This document shows positions 1 through 8,512 of a stretch of DNA of 17,959 nucleotides, piece by piece. This DNA comes from Mucidula mucida (Eukaryota > Basidiomycota > Agaricomycetes > Agaricales > Physalacriaceae), in contig JADNYV010000685.1 in NCBI GenBank assembly GCA_015501055.1, positions 1 through 17,959 of the forward strand, given 5' to 3'. Position 1 is the stretch's first letter. Each line of letters starts with the position of its first letter. A model generated the notes under the pieces. It searched no databases. It had not been told where the DNA came from and saw only the letters and a program-made list of their open reading frames with translations. The translations under genes and the position numbers were made by a program.

Positions 1-1
1 T

Positions 2-1359
2 GAGCGTCGACAGCCTTGGAACTTTGGTGCAGGAAATCTTGTTGAAGCAGTTCTTAGTGCTCGGACAGATGTTAACGAGCTACCTCTTGAAGGCGACTAT
101 CTCTCTGTTTCTGAAATCCTCGAATTCGCCTACAACGGTGTCGTTCACGCTGCCAACAAAGCCTCATCATATAATGGTGAACCCCGATCCTACCGTGAAG
201 CATGCAGCCGACCACCTGAAGAGGCTGCTCAGTGGCACAAAGCCGCAGTTGACGAGATCAAGGCTCTCATTGAGAATGAAGTCTTTGAGCTTGTTGAACG
301 GCCTTCTGATCGCAAGGCTATTGGCGGTCGCTGGGTCTTTAAACTCAAACACAATCCAGATGGCTCAATTGAACGCTACAAAGGGCGTTATGTCGCTAAA
401 GGATATGATCAGCGCTTTGGTTGGGATTTCAATCAAACGTTCTCACCAACACCACGATGGGCGGCTCTCCGTGCAGTTCTCGCGTTAGGTGCACTGGAAG
501 ATCTGGAACTATGGAGTGCCGATGTATCATCAGCATTTCTGAATGGTGAACTTCAGGAGGAGGTATATATGGAGCAGCCGGAAGGATTTGAGCAAAAGGG
601 GAAGGACTGGGTCTGGCGCCTATTCAAGAGTATCTATGGACTCAAGCAAGCAGGACGTGAGTGGCACAACAAACTACATGCCACGCTTACCTCCAAGGAA
701 ATGGGCTTTAAACGTGTCCGCTGTGAGCACAGCATCTGGGTCTACTCATCCGGCGACGTTCGCATCATCATCCCCGTATTCGTTGACGATCTGACAATTG
801 CCGCCAAGTCCACAGAGAGTGCACGCGGCATTGTACAAAAACTCGGTACCTACTTCAAACTACGTGATCTAGGCCCCACTTCCTTCCTTCTTGGTGTCGA
901 GATCAAGCGCAACCGTGCTCGTCGATCACTCACTCTGTCTCAACGGCAGTATGCTCTCGAGTCCTTGCACGCGCTGGAATGGCAGACTGTAACTCAGTCA
1001 CGACACCACTTGACCCAAGTGTCAAACTCTCCAAGGCGATGGGACCACGTTCAGCTGCAGATTACGAATTCATGCAGGACAAGCCCTATATTAACACTGT
1101 CGGAGCTGTTGCCTACCTCGCCATTGCCACTCGCCCTGACCTTGCGTACCCCATCAGCGTGCTCTCTTGGTACCTCAAGAACCCCGGACCAGCCCATTGG
1201 GAAGCTCTCAAACGAGTTCTCCGCTACATCCAGGGGACCGTTGACTATAAGATCGAGTATGCACCCGATCCCAGTCAACCCGGTCAACTCTTCACTGCGT
1301 ACTGTGATGCTGACCATGGGGGGAATCTGGATAATGGTTGTTCAACTACTGGATGGGTT
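2..1359 (+). pseudogene. Ty1/copia Pol, integrase C-terminal/RT/RNase H N-terminal part
   Basis: The reading frame is open from base 2, so the gene starts upstream of the window. It contains the copia RT signature blocks: the WxADVSSAFLNGEL block with an aspartate codon at 521, the SIYGLKQAGREW block, and the catalytic FVDD box at 779-790. The frame slips by one base near 965-967, where TTGCAC stands for an expected TTGGCA, and continues in another frame as the linker and RNase H start (TTPLDP, YLAIATRPDLAY, YCDADHGG). It stops abruptly at 1359, at the gypsy target duplication. The other half of RNase H is at 7870-8284. It acted as polymerase and RNase H for reverse transcription in virus-like particles. 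The element is now inactive because of the insertion. Confidence 0.9.
1355..1359 (+). repeat. Target site duplication, left copy (GGGTT)
   Basis: GGGTT immediately precedes the TGTTAG start of the left LTR and matches 7865-7869. It lies in the codons of copia RNase H, and removing one copy with the element keeps the frame. Confidence 0.93.
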
Positions 1360-1888
1360 TGTTAGCGACTGACTAAGCCACGAGACTCAACCAGGTACCA
1401 CAGCAAGAAACTAAGGAAGAAAGCGTTCACGTTCGTAAGACTAGGCTAGGCCAGGTGTATAAACGAGATCGGAACTAAAGTACAATGATACTACACTACT
1501 GCTTATATACTAGTAAGTCTGTGTTTGAAGCTCCTTGTCCATACGCGTTTCCACTAGGGATGCTCCACGCCCTTGACCCAGTGTTGTATGCTACTAGTCC
1601 GTGAAACCATTAAATACGAGTGGTGACTGCATGTAAGTAATAATACTGAAACGTCCATGTGTGCTACGAGTGTCGGCGGTGTGTATACAATAGGGAGTCC
1701 ATGAGGTATCGGCATGTATGATGTCATCCATGTGTTGGGCGTGTGTCCGACATGAGTACGGCTTCGGTAATGAAAAGGGATATGATGGTGATGAAACAGA
1801 TGATGAAACGGTCCATTGGTTGATAAGACAAGGCTCCCGATAAGATATGATAAGATGTGAAAATGTGAAAATATGGCGATTCATAACA
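1360..1888 (-). repeat. Gypsy 3' LTR (529 bp)
   Basis: It begins TGTTAG and ends ATAACA on the + strand, with terminal TGTTA/TAACA inverted ends. Compared with the copy at 7335-7864 it has C instead of T in the CATACGCGTTTCC stretch, A instead of G in GGTCCATTGG, and lacks one C in the GATGGTGATG stretch. It contains the same TATA box (1502-1509, minus strand) and predicted transcript start segment (1466-1476) as the 5' LTR. The pol frame ends inside it at 1881. Confidence 0.96.
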
Positions 1889-2525
1889 TCACCCCCTCCT
1901 TAAGGCGCAAGTTCCATTCTGCGCCAGAGTCGCTCCATGAGGGCTGCAGAGGGTAGCGTGACGTCGAGGGGTTCGGTATGGGCGGTGGCATGGGTCGGAA
2001 TAGATGTGATGGAAATTGCGACATGGGGACTTCAATGCGAGCAAGCGCGGGTGGCTTTGGCTTGTTCGGATATTGTTGGTGGAAATTGCTGATGACTTCG
2101 TCGGCATTTTTGAGATTGCATGCCGGTTCCCATGTCTGCTCGTGTGTGCCATAACCCTTCCAGTGAACCTTGTATTGAAAACCCCCGCGGTACTTCCGGG
2201 AATTCACCACTTTCTCACCTCCCATTCCGGTTCGGCTCCTTCCAGCACAGGTGGTGGACGCGTGTCTCGGGGTTGCGTCGGAAATTGCGGCTCGTGGTAA
2301 GGCGTCAGCAGGGCCTCATTGAACACGGGATGAATGCTTTTCCAGTGTGAGGAATCTGGAGCTTGTAAGAGCTCGTCCCGACTTTCTTGATCACTTTGAA
2401 CGGCCCGAAGCGTTTGTCATCGAGCTTCTTCATTGGTCGGTCCGTGCTGAGATTCGTCCCTCCAGCCATACTTGTCGCCTTCCTTGTACTCTACTGCCTC
2501 TGTCGCTTCCTGTCATAAAACCGTT
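1881..2525 (-). CDS. Gypsy Pol part 4: GPY/F-like module and chromodomain
   Basis: After several one-base slips (about 2470-2530) the integrase C-terminal module is readable: KLDDKRFGPFKVIKKVG, then SIHPVFNEALL. A further slip near 2217 leads to a chromodomain: KYRGGFQYKVHWKGYGTHEQTWEP with the aromatic residues Tyr, Trp and Trp expected of the methyl-lysine cage region, followed by NLKNADEVISNFHQQYP. Chromodomains on integrases of this group direct insertion toward chromatin marks such as H3K9 methylation. The ORF continues past the polypurine tract and stops at 1881-1883, eight bases inside the 3' LTR. Confidence 0.88.
1889..1901 (-). other. Gypsy polypurine tract
   Basis: The minus strand reads AAGGAGGGGGTGA immediately before the TGTTATG start of the 3' LTR. 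It lies inside the pol reading frame, so its sequence is constrained both as coding sequence and as plus-strand primer. Confidence 0.8.
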
Positions 2526-3408
2526 TCATGTCTCTTTTGCCATCTTCAATGCTGACCCCACTTCATCCCATGTCTTCCTCATGCCATCGGCAAACTCCTG
2601 CGCAGTCTCATTTCTTGATGCCGTTTTCGGAGCGGTGCCTTTGTAGGGATGTCTGCCCATGTCTGCGAAGAACGGAGTGACTTTGGTCGCCGAGTAAACT
2701 CGATCGTTGTAAACGAATTCAGCAGAGGGTAGCCATTCATGCCAGTCGTTCTGATGATAGTTGACGAATAACCGTAAGAAATGTTCTATCTCTTGGTTCA
2801 ACCATTCCGTCTGCCCATTTGCCTGTGGATGATACGCCGTTGTAAAGTTTCCCTGTATGCCCAACAACCGGTACAATTCCTTCATGAAACGCGAGTGGTA
2901 TTGTGGACCGCGATCATGTATCATCTGTCGTGGCATCCCATGTATGGGGAAAATGCGATCACGGTAAATGCGGGCCATGCCTTCTGACGTCAGAGTGGTG
3001 TGTGTCGGTATGATACATAATCGCTTGGTGAAATGGTCCACAAACGTGCTGATCGTGTTGTATCCTCCTGATTCCGGCAGCTCTCCAATCATGTCCATCC
3101 CTACTATCTCCCATGGCTCGCTTGGCACATCAATAGGATGAAGAGGTGCAGCCGGCTTCGTGCGATGTGACTTTGTAACCTGACATTTTTGACACCCTTC
3201 TACGTATTCACGGACGTCTCGGCTGATTCCTGGCCACCAATAGGTACGTGTAATCAGCTCGAGGGTCTTGTATCGTCCGGGATGCCCTGCAAGTTGTGCG
3301 TCGTGATGCATTCCGATAACTTTTCCCCGCAATTCCTTGTCCTTTGGTATGTAAATACGATCCTTCCATATAATAAGTCCATTTTCCTTCTCTTCCCATC
3401 CTTTTTCT
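2526..3408 (-). CDS. Gypsy Pol part 3: integrase (zinc-binding and catalytic core)
   Basis: The frame is open from about 3408, upstream of the first listed start codon, through KENGLIIWKDRIYIPKD. Counting from the codon at 3332, the HHCC zinc-binding module has His10, His17, Cys47 and Cys50. The catalytic triad is Asp80 (GMDMIGELP), Asp140 (IHDRGPQY) and Glu176 (NGQTEWLNQ). There are 35 residues between Asp140 and Glu176, the canonical D,D35E spacing. The ORF ends at 2526 through a one-base loss at about 2530 (CATG for CCATG on the coding strand), and the protein signal continues as MKRFYDRKR. The enzyme joins element cDNA into target DNA. Confidence 0.93.
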
Positions 3409-3492
3409 TTGTTTCTAATGCTTTTTGTACGTATCTGTCTTTGTTTCCTTTTCTTTGTTTGATTTTGTTAAGTAATTCGTCCTCCGGTGTAT

Positions 3493-4575
3493 CTACTGTA
3501 TGTAAAGAGAATTGAATTTGTGAAATAAAAACTCCGGCTTGAGCAAAACAACGTTTTCGTTATCTTTTTCCCCCTTCTCAAGGCCTGTCATCCTTGACAA
3601 GGCATCAGCTTTCCCCATCGTCTTGCCCGGCTTGTGAATCATTTGTATGTCATACTCCGCCAACTCCGTAACCCATCTCGCCTGCCTCCGGTTCAACTTC
3701 TGCGGTTTCCTGAAGTACTGAAGGTTTTGATGATCGGTAAAAACCTCCACTGTCTCCTTAGCGCCTAGGAGATATTGCCGCCAGTCATCGATCGAGTCCA
3801 TAATAGCCATCATCTCTTTGTCGTAGATCTCATAATTGCGCTCCACTTCGTTCAGCGCGCGAGATCGGAAAGCTACTGGTCTCCATTTTCCGTCAACAAA
3901 CTGGGAAAGAACCGCCCCGTTCGCATAGTTCGAGGAGTCCGCCTCGACTCGAAACTTGCCGTCGTCGCGTGGTACAATCAGAACGGGTTCTTCCGTCATT
4001 CTCCGTTTCAACTCCTCAAACGCCTCGTGCTGCTCCATGCCCCAAACCCACTCGCCCTTCCCGGTTAGCGATGTCAACGGCTTCGCTACTCCCGCAAATC
4101 CCCGAATGAAACGTCGGTAGAAGTTGCAGAAGCCCAGGAATGACTGCACTTCCTTCTTCTTCGTCGGCTCCTTCCATTCCTTCACTACGGCCACTTTTGC
4201 CGGATCCATCTTCACTTCTCCTCCTCCAACAATGACTCCTAAGTAATCTACAGTCTGTGCCTCAAAACTACATTTCTCGGGTTTTAAATACAGCTTATTT
4301 ACTCGTAATATCTCCAATACCTTTCGTACAATCTGTCTATGCTCCTCGAGAGTGTTCGTAAAGATAAGTATATCATCCAGGTAAACTATAACATGTCCGC
4401 CGTCAATCAACTCCTTCAAGATGTGATTCATGAACGATTGAAACGTTGCCGGCGAGTTTGTGAGTCCGAAAAACATTACTAATGGCTCAAACAGCCCTCG
4501 GTTTGTTCTAAACGCCGCTTTCCACTCATCACCGTCTTTGATCCGGATGTTATTGTAACCCCATCGGACATCCAT
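3493..4575 (-). CDS. Gypsy Pol part 2: reverse transcriptase core and RNase H
   Basis: The RT palm continues with [11 protein letters not shown] and the catalytic YLDD box at residues 65-68 of this ORF. The connection/RNase H follows ([38 protein letters not shown]) and ends at KADALSR. RNase H lies between RT and integrase, the Ty3/gypsy order. The stop at 3493 arises from a frame slip at 3504-3506 (run of three A on the + strand for an expected four); the protein signal goes on beyond it as [17 protein letters not shown] sequence. It synthesises the cDNA in particles. It is a segment of Pol, not a separate gene. Confidence 0.93.
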   Translation of the reverse strand: MDVRWGYNNIRIKDGDEWKAAFRTNRGLFEPLVMFFGLTNSPATFQSFMNHILKELIDGGHVIVYLDDILIFTNTLEEHRQIVRKVLEILRVNKLYLKPEKCSFEAQTVDYLGVIVGGGEVKMDPAKVAVVKEWKEPTKKKEVQSFLGFCNFYRRFIRGFAGVAKPLTSLTGKGEWVWGMEQHEAFEELKRRMTEEPVLIVPRDDGKFRVEADSSNYANGAVLSQFVDGKWRPVAFRSRALNEVERNYEIYDKEMMAIMDSIDDWRQYLLGAKETVEVFTDHQNLQYFRKPQKLNRRQARWVTELAEYDIQMIHKPGKTMGKADALSRMTGLEKGEKDNENVVLLKPEFLFHKFNSLYIQ

Positions 4576-5612
4576 CTTTGTGAAAACCTTTGCTCCCTTA
4601 ACTTGTCGATAAGCTCCTGAATCAACGGCAAGGGGTATCGGTTCTTGATTGTCATGTCGTTCAACTTCCGATAATCCTGCACTGGCCGAAGGCTTCCGTC
4701 CTTCTTCTTGACAAAGAAGAATGGTGACGCCATGGGTGAGATTGATGGCCGTATGCGTCCCGTGCGTATGTTTTCCTCCAAGAACTCGTCTAATGCCTTC
4801 TGCTCGGATGGACTAAGAGGATAGACCTTGCAGTCAACCGGTTTGGAACCAGGCGTGAGTTCTATCGCGTGATCCCAGGGTCTTCGCTCCGGTAACTTAT
4901 CAAAGTCTGCCTTGCTGAATACATCGGAAAATTCCTCGATGTAAGGTGCAGCAGCAGATGAAGGCTGTTGTGATCTCAGCTTTTCACCGCTTTTGCGATA
5001 GTTGTCCCAGTCCATCCAGAACAAGCGCTCTCCCTCTTCCAACTTCTCTTCTACATCTTCTCCTTCGTCTTCTGGCGAGTCGTACTCAGGTAGATAGCCG
5101 CAGCGGTCTGGGCATCGATCAAAAGACAATGTGGATTCCGTCCAGTTGATCGTGGGGTTGTGATATCGTAACCAATCTAGCCCCAAAAAGATGCTTGTTT
5201 TACCAAGATTGGTGACGGCCAACTCAATCTTTTCTGCGTGATCACCGATCTTCATCCGGACCTCCACAAAGCCTTCGATTGCTCCTCCCTCGTTTAGGGT
5301 TCCATCCGCATTGTAGACAGGGAGCTTGACCGGTAACTCCTTGATCGGGAGTCCGTTCTTCTCGACGAATTCTTTATTGACACAAGAACCCGTTGCTCCA
5401 CTGTCAAGAAGGGCACTCGTTTCCCATTCAGAGCCTGTGTGTACGCTCTCTATGGTTACTCGGAGTTTCATGTCCTGCCCCTTTGTTCCCCGGATGTACT
5501 TCCTCGACTTTTTCAACTCCGTCACAACTTCCACCGCGCTTCCTTTGTCAACGCTCTGATCGCCATCACCTTCTCCTCCGTCGCTTCTCTCTCTCTCCGC
5601 TCCGGCATCCAT
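4479..5612 (-). CDS. Gypsy Pol part 1: aspartic protease and RT N-terminus
   Basis: The ORF of 377 codons starts at an ATG one codon after the Gag TAG and in the same frame. The retroviral-type aspartic protease active site LLDSGATG lies at residues 69-75 (catalytic Asp70). An acidic linker follows, then the RT N-terminal block ([35 protein letters not shown], then the [10 protein letters not shown] region). From about 4595 the frame is wrong: three C on the + strand (4595-4597) stand where four are expected. The ORF then runs out of frame to 4479, overlapping the start of part 2. Protease and RT are one polyprotein in the family. Confidence 0.9.
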   Translation of the reverse strand: MDAGAERERSDGGEGDGDQSVDKGSAVEVVTELKKSRKYIRGTKGQDMKLRVTIESVHTGSEWETSALLDSGATGSCVNKEFVEKNGLPIKELPVKLPVYNADGTLNEGGAIEGFVEVRMKIGDHAEKIELAVTNLGKTSIFLGLDWLRYHNPTINWTESTLSFDRCPDRCGYLPEYDSPEDEGEDVEEKLEEGERLFWMDWDNYRKSGEKLRSQQPSSAAAPYIEEFSDVFSKADFDKLPERRPWDHAIELTPGSKPVDCKVYPLSPSEQKALDEFLEENIRTGRIRPSISPMASPFFFVKKKDGSLRPVQDYRKLNDMTIKNRYPLPLIQELIDKLREQRFSQRWMSDGVTITSGSKTVMSGKRRLEQTEGCLSH

Positions 5613-5615
5613 GCT

Positions 5616-6737
5616 CTAGAATTCCCACTGCTCTGACACGTCATCCTCTCTTAGCCGTTGTGCGATCCACTCGGGCGTATTTGGCTCAAATCTTTCTTTC
5701 GCAGGTTTTGTTGGTGAAGTCGTCGATGATATTTTAGATGTTTCAGTACCCGTACTGTAAATAAATTCTGCATCTGACGACCCTTCCCTTGATGACTGCT
5801 CCGGCAGGACTGCGTCTACTGCGGGAGCTTCGCAAAACCCAACTCTTCGGCCAACTTCTTCTTCTCCTCGTCGTTCATTTCGGTCCATAGACCCCGAATC
5901 GTCTGGGGTCGACCCTTCTTAGGACAGAACCTGCTGACATGGCCGTGCTCGCCACAGCTGAAGCAAAGTCCTCTTCGACGTGCGTTGTCGATGTCCATCG
6001 GTCTGCCGGCTCCTCCATAGGTAACGCCGGTGGCATCTCGTCGTGTGATTGGCGTCGGGGGTGGGATTCGTAGGGTTGACTCTCGATGTAGCCGCCTGCG
6101 GAGCTTGGGGCCGGACCTGCATGCCGGACCTCTTGCTCGCCGCCGCCTTCTCCATAGTGATCGATCTGAATGATCTGTGCCTTCCAATCCTTGTACTTCT
6201 TGGCAACCCATCTCGGCTGCCATAGATCTGGTCGATGATCTTCTCGTTGACATTGGTCTCGAGAAGTCGCACGACAAATGCATCATCCTTCGAGTATCCG
6301 CCTGAGTAAGCAGGACCTCGAACTTCTGAAGAAATCTTGAGCGGTGTCTTGCCCCTGGCGCAACCGTCAATCTGATCTTGCGCATCTCGCGCGAGGTTGG
6401 AGTCCACAAATCGCTCCTTCAAGTCTCCTTGAACTCAGTCCAAGAGACTGTCCATTCCTCTTCTTCCTCATCGAAGTTCTGGTCCGAGTAGTTCTGGACC
6501 CATGCATCAACGTGATCTCCTCGGATGTAGGAGAGAACAACATCGATCCTTTCGGAGTCCGATGTGAGGTTGTTCTTTTGTCACGGATGTATGTAAACCT
6601 CGATCGCCACCAGCTCTTGTACTTGGACTTGTCCCCGTCATAGTCATAAGGCTTGTTGACCAGGGATCGGCCTTTGGTTTCGTCATTGGCGTGATGAGCG
6701 GGTGTGTGATGAGCGGCTTTGGGTGCTCGTTGGACAT
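5616..6737 (-). pseudogene. Gypsy Gag (capsid and CCHC nucleocapsid), frame broken
   Basis: The ATG at 6737 opens the Gag frame. Capsid-like sequence follows in changing frames: YDYDGDKSKYKSWW, then DVVLSYIRGDHVDAWVQNYSD, then LKERFVDSNLARDAQDQIDG. The C-terminal part has a CCHC zinc knuckle, CX2CX4HX4C, at 5924-5965 (CFSCGEHGHVSRFC). At least five single-base frame slips are needed to link the pieces, most explained by one base missing from a run, for example TGGTC for TGGGTC near 6655. After the knuckle, one slip near 5821 leads on through an acidic, serine/threonine-rich tail to TAG at 5616-5618. Gag forms the virus-like particle and binds the element RNA. Confidence 0.8.
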
Positions 6738-7321
6738 GATGGATCGGGGTGATGGAATCGGAGAGTGAAAGGGTGAAAGTGGGGATATGGGTGATGCGGA
6801 TTTGGATGAAACGGGTGAGGGAATAGAGGTTTGGATGAATAGGGAGGGATCGCCTAGATCTGAAATAGAATCCAGGACTTGGTAGGGTGGGGAATGATGA
6901 TGTGTATCGTAAGGTAAGTAAAGTAGGTAGGTATCGTAACTGTCTACGCTATTTTACTGACTACTGACTACGTATCTACGGAGCCCAAGAGCTCGTCACA
7001 AGTTCGCAATTGCCCAGCCGACGTCCCTCTGGTGTGAGGTAAGCCGAAGTTTTCCTGGGAACGGGGTTTGACCCGTAAACAGCGCCCACTGAAGTGCAAC
7101 TGCCAAAAGTTCGTTCTCGTGAGAGCGGCTACTTCCAGCACCCGAGGCAGTTATCTCTAACTGTTAGCCGGCGCTACTGGGACCAATACACACGTATGCG
7201 GACGTGCGCTGGAATTAGGATCCGTCGATCTGTAAACAGGGAAAGGGAATAGGGGAATGTGCGATGATCAAACAGCAAAGTGCTGATCGACGATCAGGGA
7301 TGTGTGGTAGGTGGTAGAAAG
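6738..7321 (-). other. Gypsy 5' untranslated leader
   Basis: About 580 nt lie between the primer-binding site and the first Gag ATG (6737-6735 on the minus strand). I see no long open frame or domain signal. It is the expected place for packaging and dimerisation signals, but none is recognisable. Confidence 0.6.
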
Positions 7322-7332
7322 AGTTCCGATCT
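7322..7332 (-). other. Self-priming primer-binding site
   Basis: On the minus strand, two bases after the 5' LTR end, AGATCGGAACT pairs perfectly over 11 nt with the LTR segment at 7441-7451. It does not begin with TGG, which tRNA-primed elements normally show because they pair with the CCA tail. This is the arrangement known from Tf1 and its relatives. Confidence 0.7.
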
Positions 7333-7440
7333 TCTGTTAGCGACTGACTAAGCCACGAGACTCAACCAGGTACCACAGCAAGAAACTAAGGAAGAAAGCG
7401 TTCACGTTCGTAAGACTAGGCTAGGCCAGGTGTATAAACG

Positions 7441-7451
7441 AGATCGGAACT
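7441..7451 (-). promoter_or_regulatory. Predicted transcript 5' end and self-primer segment
   Basis: On the minus strand these 11 nt read AGTTCCGATCT. They are the exact complement of the primer-binding site at 7322-7332. In Tf1-type self-priming, the first 11 nt of the mRNA fold back onto the primer-binding site and are cut off to serve as primer, so this segment should be the start of R. The TATA box 26-33 nt upstream agrees. Confidence 0.65.
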
Positions 7452-7476
7452 AAAGTACAATGATACTACACTACTG

Positions 7477-7484
7477 CTTATATA
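7477..7484 (-). promoter_or_regulatory. TATA box of the gypsy 5' LTR promoter
   Basis: The minus strand reads TATATAAG at 7484-7477. If transcription starts at 7451, the box spans -33 to -26, the standard distance for a TATA-driven polymerase II promoter. The same box is in the left LTR at 1502-1509. Confidence 0.7.
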
Positions 7485-7864
7485 CTAGTAAGTCTGTGTT
7501 TGAAGCTCCTTGTCCATACGTGTTTCCACTAGGGATGCTCCACGCCCTTGACCCAGTGTTGTATGCTACTAGTCCGTGAAACCATTAAATACGAGTGGTG
7601 ACTGCATGTAAGTAATAATACTGAAACGTCCATGTGTGCTACGAGTGTCGGCGGTGTGTATACAATAGGGAGTCCATGAGGTATCGGCATGTATGATGTC
7701 ATCCATGTGTTGGGCGTGTGTCCGACATGAGTACGGCTTCGGTAATGAAAAGGGATATGATCGGTGATGAAACAGATGATGAAACGGTCCGTTGGTTGAT
7801 AAGACAAGGCTCCCGATAAGATATGATAAGATGTGAAAATGTGAAAATATGGCGATTCATAACA

Positions 7865-7869
7865 GGGTT
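7865..7869 (+). repeat. Target site duplication, right copy (GGGTT)
   Basis: GGGTT directly follows the ATAACA end of the right LTR and is identical to 1355-1359. Five bases is the normal duplication length for Ty3/gypsy integrases. Confidence 0.93.
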
Positions 7870-8284
7870 GTCAAGATGGGGACTGGGGCTATCAGCTGGA
7901 TGAGCCGGCTTCAATCTTCCCCAGTCCCCATCTTTTGTCACTTTGTCGACAACAGAATCCGAGTTCGTCGCTGCCTGCTCTTCGGGTCAGGAGATCATGT
8001 GGCTACGCAACCTCTTCACCGAGTTCGGCTATAAACTCACCTCGGCATCCCAACTCTACACCAATAATCAATCTGCTATGGCAGTTGCCAGGAACCCAGA
8101 GCATCACGGACGTATGAAGAACCTCGACCTCAAGTTTTATTGGTTGCGGGAACAAGTTGCCCGCCGAAAAATCCGCATCGACCACATCCGCACGGATGAC
8201 ATGCCAGCCGATGCTCTGACGAAGGCTCTCGGCCGGGAGAAGATGCAGCATATGGTCAAGCTGCTCGGGCTCATTCCATCCTAG
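7870..8284 (+). pseudogene. Ty1/copia RNase H C-terminal part, displaced by the gypsy insertion
   Basis: The frame of the 5' part (GTT codon at 1357-1359) continues directly at 7870 once the gypsy element and one copy of GGGTT are removed, giving the copia RNase H segment that ends in AISWMSRLQSS. A 16-nt segment near 7921-7936 then shifts the frame by +1. After it the conserved STTESEFVAACSSGQEIMWL and KALGREKMQHMVKLLGL blocks follow, and the ORF ends at TAG 8282-8284. It belongs to the same protein as 2-1359 and is not an independent gene. Confidence 0.9.
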
Positions 8285-8296
8285 ACGTATCCAGCT

Positions 8297-8305
8297 GAGG
8301 GGGAG
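8297..8305 (+). other. Copia polypurine tract
   Basis: GAGGGGGAG follows the pol stop by 12 nt and directly precedes TGTTACAG. This is the usual arrangement of plus-strand primer and 3' LTR start in Ty1/copia elements. Confidence 0.75.
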
Positions 8306-8512
8306 TGTTACAGTACAGCTAGTACACGTCTACATTCGGACCCATAATTACATCATCATAGTTTACATATAGCCGGAGGCGACGGTGACTAGACTTAACG
8401 TCTTACCGTCACCGTCGACTCCAGGTACGTAGCTACCTTACCTGCTACTAATTCAAACGTCTTACCGTCACCGTCGACTCCAGGTTCGCTCTAAGCTCCC
8501 TGCTCCTTGACA
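8306..8512 (+). repeat. Predicted copia 3' LTR (207 bp)
   Basis: The sequence starts TGTTACAG right after the purine tract and ends CTTGACA at 8512. The end was placed where the DUF6535 gene 1 coding homology (LVIYL, minus strand) begins and where a TG...CA unit closes. The 5-bp target copy is predicted to be AAGGT at 8513-8517; its partner lies left of the window, so this is unproven. Inside are two exact 30-nt direct copies (8397-8426 and 8456-8485, period 59). A near-perfect 15-nt inverted match (8374-8388) to the GTCACCGTCGACTCC part of these copies allows hairpins. Confidence 0.6.
8397..8485 (+). repeat. 30-nt direct repeat, two copies, inside the copia LTR
   Basis: The segment beginning AACGTCTTACCGTC occurs at 8397-8426 and again at 8456-8485 without mismatch, separated by 29 nt. 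The upstream arm GGAGGCGACGGTGAC at 8374-8388 is complementary to the end of each copy with one mismatch, so either copy could form a stem. Confidence 0.9.

Larger units (their letters stand above)
1360..7864 (-). mobile_element. Ty3/gypsy chromovirus, full length (6505 bp), nested in copia
   Basis: It is bounded by two LTRs of 529 and 530 bp that differ by two substitutions and one 1-base indel, and flanked by perfect 5-bp duplications GGGTT (1355-1359 and 7865-7869). On the minus strand the order is 5' LTR, primer-binding site, leader, Gag with CCHC knuckle, protease, RT, RNase H, integrase, chromodomain, polypurine tract, 3' LTR. RNase H before integrase marks the Ty3/gypsy order, and the C-terminal chromodomain marks a chromovirus. 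The near-identical LTRs indicate a recent insertion. The coding frames have many single-base breaks, which may be assembly errors. Confidence 0.95.
7335..7864 (-). repeat. Gypsy 5' LTR (530 bp)
   Basis: This is the upstream LTR for the minus-strand element. If transcription starts at 7451 as the primer match predicts, U3 is 7452-7864 and R-U5 is 7335-7451. Near the start of U3 are paired short direct repeats (two GATAAGAT-like units and two GTGAAAAT units, about 7816-7848 on the + strand) that could be enhancer-like elements; that role is inferred. Confidence 0.95.
1..8512 (+). mobile_element. Ty1/copia LTR retrotransposon, 5' truncated by window edge, interrupted by a gypsy element
   Basis: Copia-type reverse transcriptase and RNase H coding sequence runs on the + strand from the left edge to 1359 and resumes at 7870 after a nested Ty3/gypsy insertion. 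The pol stop at 8284 is followed by a purine tract (8297-8305) and a TG...CA sequence (8306-8512) that fits a 3' LTR. The 5' LTR, gag, protease and integrase lie outside the window. The right boundary coincides with the point where DUF6535 gene 1 homology begins, so the element appears to have inserted into exon 3 of that gene, in the opposite orientation to it. Confidence 0.85.

Noticed and set aside
24..488. 154-codon ORF on the + strand at the left edge
   Set aside because: It is another frame of the copia RT region. The frame starting at base 2 carries the RT motifs over the same bases.
1594..1884. 96-codon minus-strand ORF in the LTR, also present in the right LTR (7529-7807, 7699-7941)
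   Set aside because: The ORF lies in U3 of the LTR, changes frame between the two LTR copies because of the one-base indel, and has no recognisable domain.
5393..5737. 114-codon + strand ORF and several neighbours
   Set aside because: They are antisense to the gypsy protease/Gag-tail frame, which has the DSGA active site. No independent support.
5816..6409. Single 197-codon Gag ORF taken at face value
   Set aside because: Only its C-terminal part (zinc knuckle onward) reads as Gag. The arginine-rich middle is an out-of-frame translation; the real capsid sequence is in the other frames.
7315..7334. Conventional tRNA primer-binding site next to the gypsy 5' LTR
   Set aside because: The sequence after the LTR starts GAAGATCGG, without the TGG that pairs with a tRNA CCA end. 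The 11-nt match to the LTR explains the site better.
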